The position numbers and the translations under genes are program-made. 64,000 nt of DNA. Origin: Bradyrhizobium sp. CCBAU 53351 (lineage in GTDB: Bacteria; Pseudomonadota; Alphaproteobacteria; Rhizobiales; Xanthobacteraceae). A model generated the notes under the pieces. The model was not told the origin of the DNA and searched no databases. It was given only the letters and a program-made list of their open reading frames with translations. Shown here piece after piece: positions 37,244-45,700 of this stretch; positions within the stretch are counted from its first letter, which is position 1, and each line of letters begins with the position of its first letter. The stretch covers positions 3,375,501-3,439,500 of the forward strand of contig NZ_CP030059.1 in the NCBI RefSeq assembly GCF_015291745.1, written 5' to 3'.

Positions 37244-37993
37244 ATGACGATCTCCGATGACAACGACCTGACGCGCCTGAAAGAGATCGGGCGCATCGTC
37301 GCCAATACGCTGGAGGCGATGGGGAAGGCGATCGAGCCGGGCATGACCACGTCCGAGCTCGACCTGATCGGGCGAAAGCTGCTGGAAGCCGCCGGCGCGC
37401 GTTCGGCCCCGGAGCTGTCTTACGATTTTCCCGGCGCGACCTGCATCAGCGTGAACGAGGAGATCGCGCACGGCATCCCGGGCGAGCGGCGGATCGCGCG
37501 CGGCGACCTCGTGAACATCGACGTGTCAGCCGAGAAGAACGGCTTGTTCGCCGATACGGGCGCCTCCTTCGCCGTTCCGCCCGTCGCCCGCGCGATTGAA
37601 CGGCTTTGCCGGGACGGCCGGCGGGCGATGTGGACAGGCCTGCAGCAGGTTGGCGCCGGCAAGCCGATTGCCGGGATCGGCCAGGCCATCGGGACCTTTG
37701 CGCGGAAGAACGGCTACAGCCTGGTCAGGAATCTCGCCAGTCACGGTGTCGGCTTGTCGCTCCATGAGGAGCCGACGGAGATCGCGACATGGCCCGACCG
37801 CTCCGAACGCCGCATCATGAACGATGGCCTGGTGTTCACCGTCGAGCCGTTCCTCTCCATGGGCGCCGCGTGGGCAGAGAATGGCGATGACCCCTGGACG
37901 CTCTACAGCAGTCCCGAGGCGCCGACCGTGCAGTACGAACACACCGTGATCGCCACGCGCAAGGGACCGTTGATCGTGACGATGGCCGGTTGA
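37244..37993 (+). CDS. map: Methionine aminopeptidase, type I
   Basis: Removes N-terminal Met from proteins. It has 249 residues of the plain type Ia form. Metal ligands are all visible: two Asp in LVNIDVSAEKNGLFADTGA, His in LASHGVGLSLHEEP, Glu in VFTVEPF and Glu in YEHTVIA. ATG 37244 gives the normal N terminus; the frame stays open upstream inside the kinase gene without similarity. Rhizobia often have more than one copy, and this isolated one is likely an accessory paralogue; the housekeeping map is expected elsewhere. Confidence 0.93.
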   Translation: MTISDDNDLTRLKEIGRIVANTLEAMGKAIEPGMTTSELDLIGRKLLEAAGARSAPELSYDFPGATCISVNEEIAHGIPGERRIARGDLVNIDVSAEKNGLFADTGASFAVPPVARAIERLCRDGRRAMWTGLQQVGAGKPIAGIGQAIGTFARKNGYSLVRNLASHGVGLSLHEEPTEIATWPDRSERRIMNDGLVFTVEPFLSMGAAWAENGDDPWTLYSSPEAPTVQYEHTVIATRKGPLIVTMAG

Positions 37994-38015
37994 GGCCGCC
38001 GAGGCCTAAGTCCGA

Positions 38016-39425
38016 TCACGTCAGGCGGTCGATGATCTGAAGGAGCCGGTCGGAGGAGGCCGCGATCCGCCTGAGCGGGGACGTTGCGATGCCCAGCAGC
38101 AGTCCTGGGCGCGCCGAAGCCTTTGACGCGTACCAGAGCGACAGCGGCGTCGGCGCCAGTCCAAGCGCTGCTGCTTCCCTGGCGATGGCAAGATCGGGGG
38201 CTTGGTCCGGCAATCGCAGCACCGCGGCCAATCCGGCCATCGCAACGTTTACGGTCCGCGGCCGGAGGTGTTTCAGCAATGCCTCGCCTTGCGCGGCGTA
38301 GGCGCGCTTGGTGCGTCGCAGATGCCGGAGATAATGGCCCTCGCGGATGAAATCGGCGGTGGCGAGCTGCACCGCGCGCCCAGGCGACGGAGCAAGGCAC
38401 GCCGCAGTCTCGGCAAATCGCGACGCCAGAGCGGCGGGTGCCACGACAAAGCCGAGCCGCAAGGCAGGGCTAATGGTCTTGCTGAACGAGCCGATGTGAA
38501 CGACGCGGCCGGAGCGATCGAGCGAGGCGAGCGCCGGCGTGGCCCGGCCCTTCAGTTGAAGTTCGCTGAGATAATCGTCCTCGATCACCCACGCCTTGTT
38601 TTGGGTCGCCCAGTCCAGCAGGCGCGCGCGTCGTGCCAGTGACAGCGTGGATCCGAGCGGCGCTTGCTGCCCGGGCGTCACGACAGCCAGCGCCGCGTCG
38701 GGTGCATGGCGCAGGCCGTCGTCGACGTCGATGCCATCCGCGTCAACCGGGATCGGCACGATCGACAATCCCGCGAGCGCGAGCCCATGCCGGGCGAAAG
38801 GAAAGCCGGGATCCTCCATCCAGACCTTTTTGTTCTGCTCGAGGCCGAGGACTCGGAGCGCCAGGCCGAGGCCGCCGGCGAAGCCGCTGGTCATGATGAT
38901 CTGGGACGGCATGCACTCGATCCCACGCGCCAGCGCAAGATAGGCCGCGATCTCGCGTCGCAAGTCCGGCTCGCCGCGCGGATCGGGGTAGATCGCAGGA
39001 GCGCTCATTTCGACACGAGCCGCCCGTGCGTGCATGCGCGCGAGCAGCGTCGCGGGAAAGGTCTCTCGCGAAGGCACGCCCATTTGGAAGATCGCCGGGC
39101 CCGCAATGAGCTCCTGGTACATTTCCATGAACGAGCCCGGTGCTGGGGCCTTGTCCCGCCGCACGGGGAAGCGCGGTCGGTCGGCGACATGCGTGCCGGT
39201 CGCGCGGGCCGCGACGATCAGTTGGGCGGATGCGAGCTTTTCATAGGCTGAGCGCACGGTGCCGCGCGCGACGCCGAGCTGGGCCGCCAGATCCTGCCAT
39301 GAGGGCAGGCGCGCGCCCGGTGCGAGCACGCCGCTTTCGATGGCGGCCCGGATCCCTTTGTGGATCTGCTCGGCCAGCGGTGTCTTCGCGGACCGATCGA
39401 GCTCCAGCCGCAGCGGTTTGGTCAT
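38016..39425 (-). CDS. MocR/PdxR-type regulator (GntR plus aminotransferase-like)
   Basis: A 469-residue transcription factor. Residues about 5-75 form a GntR winged helix (PLAEQIHKGIRAAIESG, LAAQLGVARGTVRSAYEKL), and residues about 110-460 form an aminotransferase class I-like domain with the PLP lysine in HIGSFSKTISPALRLGF and the usual VTPGQQAPLGSTLSLARR stretch. It senses a PLP-linked ligand. It is divergent from the AhpD-like/HD pair beginning 118 bp away, its probable target. ATG 39425 was chosen for normal length. Confidence 0.9.
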   Translation of the reverse strand: MTKPLRLELDRSAKTPLAEQIHKGIRAAIESGVLAPGARLPSWQDLAAQLGVARGTVRSAYEKLASAQLIVAARATGTHVADRPRFPVRRDKAPAPGSFMEMYQELIAGPAIFQMGVPSRETFPATLLARMHARAARVEMSAPAIYPDPRGEPDLRREIAAYLALARGIECMPSQIIMTSGFAGGLGLALRVLGLEQNKKVWMEDPGFPFARHGLALAGLSIVPIPVDADGIDVDDGLRHAPDAALAVVTPGQQAPLGSTLSLARRARLLDWATQNKAWVIEDDYLSELQLKGRATPALASLDRSGRVVHIGSFSKTISPALRLGFVVAPAALASRFAETAACLAPSPGRAVQLATADFIREGHYLRHLRRTKRAYAAQGEALLKHLRPRTVNVAMAGLAAVLRLPDQAPDLAIAREAAALGLAPTPLSLWYASKASARPGLLLGIATSPLRRIAASSDRLLQIIDRLT

Positions 39426-39542
39426 GGTTCTTGGTACACGATTTTCGTGCGTTCTTGGTCCTTTTTTATGAACCATGGCAGGGGCATCTGAGGGAGGAAA
39501 GGAAGGGAGTGCTTGCTCCCTCGGTTATCAAGGAGAATCCAG

Positions 39543-40004
39543 ATGGGTGAGCGTCTCAACTACAACCACATTGCACCGGCCGGCGCGAAGGCACTGGGCG
39601 GCGTCTATGGCTACGTCATGCAGAGCGGGCTTCCTGCGACGCTGGTGACCCTCGCTTACCTGCGCGTCTCGCAGATCAACAATTGCGCCTATTGCCTCGA
39701 CATGCACACGCGCGACCTGCTCAAGAACGGCGTGAAGATCGAAAAACTCGCATTGGTCCAGGCTTGGGCCGAGGCCGGTCATCTCTTCGACGAACGTGAA
39801 CGCGCCGCACTCGCATGGGCCGAGACGGTGACCCGCGTCGCGGAGACGGGCGTTCCGGATGAGGCGTATCAGGCCGTTCGCGCGGTCTTCGGCGAGCGCG
39901 AGCTCGTCGATCTCACGATCGCCATCAGCATGATGAACGCGTACAACCGCATGTCGATCAGCTTCAGAAATACCCCGCAGGCCGCGCTCGAGAAGGCGGC
40001 CTGA
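39543..40004 (+). CDS. Carboxymuconolactone decarboxylase/AhpD-like peroxidase
   Basis: A 153-residue all-helical protein. The redox motif CxxC with nearby His is CAYCLDMHT (about residues 50-58), typical of AhpD-type alkylhydroperoxidase proteins. Further family marks are LALVQAWAEAGHLFDERERAALAWAE and the C-terminal MNAYNRMSISFR. AAGGAGAATCC is a strong ribosome site before ATG 39543. It forms a two-gene operon with the HD gene under the divergent MocR regulator. Its substrate is unknown. Confidence 0.9.
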   Translation: MGERLNYNHIAPAGAKALGGVYGYVMQSGLPATLVTLAYLRVSQINNCAYCLDMHTRDLLKNGVKIEKLALVQAWAEAGHLFDERERAALAWAETVTRVAETGVPDEAYQAVRAVFGERELVDLTIAISMMNAYNRMSISFRNTPQAALEKAA

Positions 40005-40047
40005 CGGATCGCGCGGCATCAATCCAATGAAAGGCAGGAGTTTGAAG

Positions 40048-40685
40048 ATGACGAGCGTGATTTCCGGCGTCAGAATTCCCGACAGCCAACTGGCGCGCGA
40101 GGCCACCGACCTCGTGCGCAGCTATGAAGACGAGATGCTGTTCAATCATTCCGTCCGCGTCTACGTGTTCGGTGCGATGAAGGGGCTACGTCAGAAGCTG
40201 AAATTCGATTCCGAATTGCTCTACGTCGCGGCGCTGTTTCACGATCTCGGCCTGGTCGATCACTACCACACGCCGACAAAACGGTTTGAGGTCGACGGGG
40301 CCGATGCTGCGCGGGAGTTTCTTCGGGCACGCGGGATCGCCGAGCCGCAGGCCGATCTGGTCTGGGAAGCCATCGCGCTCCACACCACGCCCGGCATTCC
40401 TCAATATATGAGGCCGGAGATCGCTCTCACCAACGCAGGCGTTCTGGTGGACGTCGTCGGCGTTGGATACGACGACTACACCCCGGAGCAGCGCGACCAG
40501 GTGATATCGGCGTTTCCGCGCGGTGACTTCAAGAACGAGTTCCTGAAGGTGCAGACCTGCTCGGCACTGAAGAAGCCGCAGACGACGTTCGGGACCGTGA
40601 ATTTCGACTACATCGAGGATCACGACCCAGCTTCCGCAAGCCGAACGCGTGCACACGCATCCGCAACACCCCTTGGCAAAGCTGA
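40048..40685 (+). pseudogene. HD-domain phosphohydrolase, 3' end shifted by a one-base deletion
   Basis: The N-terminal 195 or so residues match the HD-domain hydrolase family often paired with AhpD-like genes: LLYVAALFHDLGLVD carries the HD motif, with IALHTTPGIPQYMRPEIAL following. After EDHDPA the frame runs on past 41100 into sequence antisense to two other genes. One base missing near 40630-40632 explains this: in the next frame 40632-40685 reads FRKPNACTRIRNTPWQS and stops, the normal family ending. GGCAGGAG precedes ATG 40048. It is either a real frameshift or a sequencing error; the enzyme core is intact either way. Confidence 0.75.
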
Positions 40686-40704
40686 GCCGGCGCAACTGCT
40701 TGGC

Positions 40705-40971
40705 TCATCCGGCGCCAGCGGCGCCTCTGGAGCGGCGAGGGGCCGGCGACTTCTTCCGCGCAGAGAAATAAGGGTTCATCACGCAACTCGCCGAGCGTCC
40801 GACGGCGAGATATTTGCACTGCGCGAGCGAGCCGTAACGGCAGTCGAAATAGCCGACGGGGCCGTAGATCTGCATGCAGACCGGATAGCTGGGGTCATAG
40901 GTCTGCGCGCATGCGGATCCGCCCGCGAGGAGCAGGCCGATTGCAACGAGCGCGAGGCTGGAGCTGCGCAT
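40705..40971 (-). CDS. DUF3551 small exported protein (second of two)
   Basis: An 88-residue protein with signal peptide SSSLALVAIGLLLAGGSACA. The mature part has the DUF3551 four-cysteine pattern: YPVCMQIYGP, YFDCRYGS, LAQCKYLAVG, SASCVMNPYF. Function unknown; the family is common in Bradyrhizobium, often in tandem. It starts one base after the stop of its neighbour. Confidence 0.82.
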   Translation of the reverse strand: MRSSSLALVAIGLLLAGGSACAQTYDPSYPVCMQIYGPVGYFDCRYGSLAQCKYLAVGRSASCVMNPYFSARKKSPAPRRSRGAAGAG

Positions 40972-40972
40972 C

Positions 40973-41293
40973 TCAGCGCGGCAGGTAGTAGCCGGGTGAA
41001 TAGCCCGGCGTCTGTGCGCGCGGACGATTTTGATAGGCGTAGGGATCATCGCTCTGTCCGGCGAAATATGGATTCGCGATGCAGGTCAGGGCGCGTCCCG
41101 AAGCGCTTGCCTGACACTGCGCGTAGGTGTCGAACCTGCAATTGCTGAGCCCCGGCCATTCATCGCCGGTCAGGCAGAACGCGTGATGCGTGCCGAACGC
41201 GCGCGCGGGTGTGCTCGCGCTCGACACGAGTGCAAATGTGGCGAGAGCGAGCGAAAATGTGGCGACAATGGGGAGGGTAGTCCGTCTTCGCAT
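40973..41293 (-). CDS. DUF3551 small exported protein (first of two)
   Basis: A 106-residue protein with signal-like segment LPIVATFSLALATFALVSSASTPARA. The DUF3551 Cys pattern is HAFCLTGDEW, LSNCRFDTYAQCQAS, LTCIANPYF, and a Tyr/Pro-rich tail (PYAYQNRPRAQTPGYSPGYY) follows. GGAGAATTGAG precedes the ATG. It forms an operon with the smaller homologue downstream. Function unknown. Confidence 0.82.
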   Translation of the reverse strand: MRRRTTLPIVATFSLALATFALVSSASTPARAFGTHHAFCLTGDEWPGLSNCRFDTYAQCQASASGRALTCIANPYFAGQSDDPYAYQNRPRAQTPGYSPGYYLPR

Positions 41294-41545
41294 CTCAATT
41301 CTCCATCACGCGAATGTGCGCGCGACGTTGTTACGCGCGCATGCAATTTATCTCGTGTTGCCGACAATGGAACTACAGAAAACACTTGTTTCAAAGGGTT
41401 TCGGACGCGCTCTGATAAATCTTCATTAATGAAGCGCGGGCCTTTGGCGCGAACTGTGGCGTCGAGGTTACAGCAATTCCGTCGATCGCTGTTATGACCA
41501 GCGCACGGCCAGGGGGCCTAACGACGAAACTGGAACGGGACTCAA

Positions 41546-42268
41546 ATGAAGAAGAATTTGTTGCTTGCTGCTGTGAGCCTTGTCGCGCTGAGCGCGACTG
41601 CGCCGGCGCTGGCTGCTGACCTCGCAGCGCGGCCCTACACGAAGGCGCCTGCGATGGTCGCCGCGATCTATGACTGGAGCGGCTTCTACATCGGCATCAA
41701 CGGCGGCGGCGGTTCGGCGCACTCGACCTGGGATCTCGTCGGTGGCGGCCGTGAAGGTTCGCACGATGCGACCGGCGGCACGGTCGGTGGCCAGATCGGC
41801 TATCGCTGGCAGTCTGGCCAGTTCGTGTTCGGCGTGGAAGGCCAGGGCAACTGGGCCGACTTCTCGGGCGACAATGTCAGCGCGCTGTTCGCAACGCGCA
41901 ACCGCTCGAAGATCGACTCGTTCGGTCTGATCACCGGTCAGGTCGGCTACGCCTGGAACAACGTCCTGCTCTACGTCAAGGGCGGTGCGGCTGTGGTCGG
42001 CGTCAAGTACGATGTGTTCAGCACCGCCTCGGGCGCGCTGCTGTCGTCGAACGACCAGACCCGTTGGGGCGGTACGGTCGGTGCCGGCCTCGAATACGGT
42101 TTCGCACCGAACTGGTCGGTTGGCGTCGAGTACAACCACATCTTCCTGTCGGACAAGGACGTCACGTTCGCTGGCCTGGCGGGTACCGACCGCATCAAGC
42201 AGGACGTCGACATGGGTCTCGTCCGCCTGAACTACAAGTTCGGCGGCCCGGTGCTCGGCCGTTACTGA
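41546..42268 (+). CDS. Outer-membrane beta-barrel protein, Omp31/RopB type
   Basis: A 240-residue porin-like barrel. Signal peptide KNLLLAAVSLVALSATAPALA, then DLAARPYTKAPAMVAAIYDWSGFYIGINGG, the classic start of the rhizobial Omp25/Omp31/RopB family. Alternating beta strands (VGGQIGYRWQSGQFVFGVEGQGNWADF, GLITGQVGYAWNNVLLYVKGG) and a final strand ending NYKFGGPVLGRY follow. Bradyrhizobium has many paralogues. A strong terminator follows 30 bp after the stop. The 252 bp upstream (41294-41545) contain no other gene. Confidence 0.92.
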   Translation: MKKNLLLAAVSLVALSATAPALAADLAARPYTKAPAMVAAIYDWSGFYIGINGGGGSAHSTWDLVGGGREGSHDATGGTVGGQIGYRWQSGQFVFGVEGQGNWADFSGDNVSALFATRNRSKIDSFGLITGQVGYAWNNVLLYVKGGAAVVGVKYDVFSTASGALLSSNDQTRWGGTVGAGLEYGFAPNWSVGVEYNHIFLSDKDVTFAGLAGTDRIKQDVDMGLVRLNYKFGGPVLGRY

Positions 42269-42299
42269 TCCTGATCGCTCGCCTTCGGGCGGTCGTCGA

Positions 42300-42327
42300 A
42301 AGCCCCGGCCTTGGCCGGGGCTTTTTT
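42300..42327 (+). terminator. Intrinsic terminator after outer-membrane protein gene
   Basis: Ten-bp stem AGCCCCGGCC/GGCCGGGGCT with a two-base loop (42301-42322), followed by a run of Ts to 42327. It is a textbook rho-independent terminator for the barrel gene. Confidence 0.92.
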
Positions 42328-42379
42328 ATTGCGTGAATTCAGCGAGTTAACCATTGTCCTTGGGGATCGTCCGTCGCGC

Positions 42380-42423
42380 TTGACTCCTGAGAACGAAATG
42401 AGAACAATGTTCTTCATACGTTC
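42380..42423 (+). promoter_or_regulatory. LexA-type double operator over a promoter
   Basis: TTGACT (42380-42385), a 17-bp spacer and AACAAT (42403-42408) form a plausible sigma-70 promoter. Two alphaproteobacterial LexA boxes overlap and follow the -10 region: GAAC-N7-GAAC at 42391-42405 and GTTC-N7-GTTC at 42409-42423. Each half-site is exact and the two boxes face each other with a 3-bp gap. This predicts tight LexA repression and SOS induction of the short gene 18 bp downstream. Confidence 0.75.
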
Positions 42424-42440
42424 TAGCAAGGGAGCGAGAC

Positions 42441-42539
42441 ATGTTCAGGGTTTTCGTCGAAGAAGCCGCCGCACTGGCGTCGATCACGCTGTTCGTCGGG
42501 ATGATCGCGATCTGGGCCCAGGTCATACCGCAGCTCTGA
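42441..42539 (+). CDS. SOS-type small membrane peptide, 32 residues
   Basis: A short gene encoding MFRVFVEEAAALASIT then LFVGMIAIWAQVIPQL. AAGGGAG with six-base spacing gives a strong ribosome site. Residues about 10-29 are one transmembrane helix, with two Glu at positions 7-8 before it and a Trp near the far end. A double LexA-type operator and promoter lie just upstream, and dnaE starts 205 bp downstream. The peptide resembles SidA of Caulobacter (29 residues, LexA-regulated, inner membrane, blocks division through FtsW) in size and control; sequence homology is not claimed. The gene call rests on ribosome site, promoter and operator together. Confidence 0.75.
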   Translation: MFRVFVEEAAALASITLFVGMIAIWAQVIPQL

Positions 42540-42744
42540 TTCCCCGGCTTGACGCGGGAGGCGCCGGTCGGCCTTGGGGAAAAGAGGGACGATGTGGCCA
42601 ATCGGCCGCTCCGGCGTGGACTCTGAAGCTGCGACACCTCACCATTGCGAGGCGAGTCGGCAGGACAGGGCAGATGCGGGTGCATGATGCCCCAGGGAGC
42701 CGGCGACCGCTCCATCCCCATCTGCAAGAGGCCGTCACGCGACC

Positions 42745-45700
42745 ATGCCGAGCGCCGGATTTGTCCACCTTCACGTTCACTCGGCCTATTCGCTGCTCAA
42801 GGGCTCGATCAAGATCGCCAAGCTCGCCGAGCTTGCGAAGAAAGACCACCAGCCGGCGCTGGCGCTCACCGACACCGACAACATGTTCGGTGCGCTGGAG
42901 TTCTCCGACAAGATGGCGGGCTCCGGCATCCAGCCGATCGTCGGCTGCGAGCTGGCGATCGATTTCGGCGATCAGGATCCGAATGCGCGCAACGCGATGG
43001 GGCCGTCGCGCGTGGTGCTGCTGGCAGCGCAGGAGCGCGGCTATCGCAGCCTGATGCGGCTGAATTCGCGCGCATTCCTGGAGACGCCAGACACCCATGC
43101 CTGCCACATCAAGTTCGACTGGCTCGAGGGCGAGACCGAGGGCCTGATCGCCCTGACGGGCGGACCGGACGGGCCGATCTCGCTGGCGCTGGCCGGCGGT
43201 CATGCCGAGCTCGCGGCCTTGCGCTGCGAGCGTCTGGCCGGCCTGTTCGGCGATCGCCTCTACGTCGAATTGCAGCGTCACAACACCGAGAAGGAGCGGC
43301 GCGTCGAAAGCGGCCTGATCGACATCGCCTATGCCAAGGGCCTGCCGCTGGTCGCGTCCAACGAGCCGTATTTCGCGACGACGGACGATTACGAAGCGCA
43401 TGACGCGCTGCTCTGCATCGCCGGCGGCCGGCTGATCGCAGAGACCGAACGCGAGCAGCTCACGCCCGATCATCGCTTCAAGACCCGCGCCGAGATGGCG
43501 GTGCTGTTCGCCGATATTCCGGAGGCGCTGGCCTCGACGGTGGAGATCGCCGAGCGCTGCTCGTTCCGCCCGATGACGCGCAAGCCGATCCTGCCGTTCT
43601 TCACCGTCGGTGCCGCGCAGAGCTCGGACGCAGCCTCGGTCGAGGCCGCCGAGTTGAAGCGCCAGGCGGAGGAGGGGCTCGCCAAGCGCCTCAGCGTCCA
43701 CGGCCTGTCGCAAGGTACGACCGAGGAGGATTACAACAAGCGCCTGGCGTTCGAGCTCGACGTCATCATGCGCATGAAATATGCGGGCTACTTCCTGATC
43801 GTGTCCGACTTCATCAAATGGGCGAAGAGCCAGGGCATTCCGGTCGGGCCGGGCCGCGGCTCGGGTGCGGGCTCGCTGGTGGCGTGGGCGCTGACCATCA
43901 CCGACCTCGACCCGATCAAGTTCGGCCTGCTGTTCGAGCGCTTCCTCAATCCCGAACGCGTCTCGATGCCGGACTTCGACATCGACTTCTGCCAGGACCG
44001 CCGCGGCGAGGTGATCAAGTACGTTCAGGAGCGCTACGGCCGCGACCAGGTCGCGCAGATCATCACCTTCGGTACGCTGCAGGCGCGCGGCGTGCTGCGC
44101 GACGTCGGTCGCGTGCTGCAGATGCCCTATGGCCAGGTCGACAAGCTGACCAAGCTGGTGCCGCAGAATCCGGCCGCGCCCGTGACGCTGGCGGCCGCGA
44201 TCGAGAGCGAGCCGAAGCTGCAGGCGTTCCGCGACGAAGATCCGGTCGTGGCGCGCGCCTTCGACATCGCCCAGCGCCTCGAAGGCCTGACCCGCCACGC
44301 CTCGACGCACGCGGCCGGCATCGTAATCGGCGATCGCCCCTTGAGCGAACTCGTGCCGATGTACCGCGATCCGAAGTCGGACATGCCGGTGACCCAGTTC
44401 AACATGAAATGGGTCGAGCCGGCCGGCCTCGTCAAGTTCGACTTCCTCGGCCTGAAGACGCTGACCGTGCTCGACGTCGCCTGCAAGCTGCTCAAGCCGC
44501 GTGACATCCATGTCGATCTCGCCACGCTGCCGATCGACGATGCCGAGAGCTACCAGATGCTGGCCCGCGGCGAGGTGGTCGGCGTGTTCCAGGTTGAAAG
44601 CCAGGGCATGCGGCGCGCGCTGGTCGACATGCGCCCGGACCGTTTCGAGGACATCATCGCGCTAGTGGCGCTCTATCGCCCGGGCCCGATGGCGAACATC
44701 CCGACCTATTGCGCGCGCAAGCACGGCGACGAGGAGCCGGAATATCTGCATCCCGTGCTGGAGCCGATCCTGAAGGAAACCTTCGGCGTCATCATCTACC
44801 AGGAACAGGTGATGCAGATCGCGCAGGTGATGTCGGGCTATTCGCTCGGCGACGCCGACCTCTTGCGCCGCGCCATGGGCAAGAAGATCCGCGCCGAGAT
44901 GGACAAGCAGCGCGACATCTTCGTCGCGGGCGCGGTGAAGAACGGCGTGCCGAAGGGGCAGGCCGAGACCATCTTCGAGCTGCTGGCGAAGTTCGCCGAT
45001 TACGGCTTCAACAAGAGCCATGCGGCAGCCTATGCGCTGGTGTCCTACCACACCGCCTACATGAAGGCGCATTATCCGGTCGAGTTCATCGCGGCGTCGA
45101 TGACGCTCGATCTCAACAATACCGACAAGCTCTCCGAATTCCGCTCCGAGGCGCAGCGCCTCGGCATCAAGGTCGAACCGCCGAACATCAACCGCTCCGG
45201 CGCGACATTCGAGGTCGGCGAGAAGACGATCTACTACGCGCTCGCAGCGCTCAAGGGCGTCGGCATCCAGGCGATCGAGCAGATCATCGAGGAGCGCACC
45301 AAGCGGGGATTGTTCACCTCGCTCGCCGACTTCGCGGCACGGGTCAATCCGCGCGCGATCAACAAGCGCATCATCGAAAGTCTCGCCGCCGCCGGCGCCT
45401 TCGACACGCTGGAGCCGAACCGCGCCCGCGTCTTCGCCGGCGCGGATTCGATCCTCGCCGCCTGCCAGCGCGCGCATCAGGCCGAGACCATCGGCCAGAA
45501 CGACATGTTCGGCATGTCGGCAGATGCGCCGACCATCATGCTGCCGCAGATCGAGCCGTGGCTGCCGGCCGAAAAACTCCGCCGCGAATACGACGCCGTC
45601 GGCTTCTTCCTGTCGGGCCATCCGCTCGACGATTACGCCACCGTGCTGAAGCGGTTGCGGGTGCAGAGTTGGGCGGAATTCTCGCGCGCGGTGAAGACCG

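Noticed and set aside
40686..41148. Open continuation of the HD-domain frame to 41148
   Set aside because: It is antisense to two well-formed DUF3551 genes and has the Arg/Ala-rich make-up of a shadow frame. A one-base shift at about 40631 restores the expected family end at 40685.
41369..41395. GGAAC upstream of the outer-membrane protein gene as EcfG promoter
   Set aside because: No CGTT-like element at 16-17 bp spacing.
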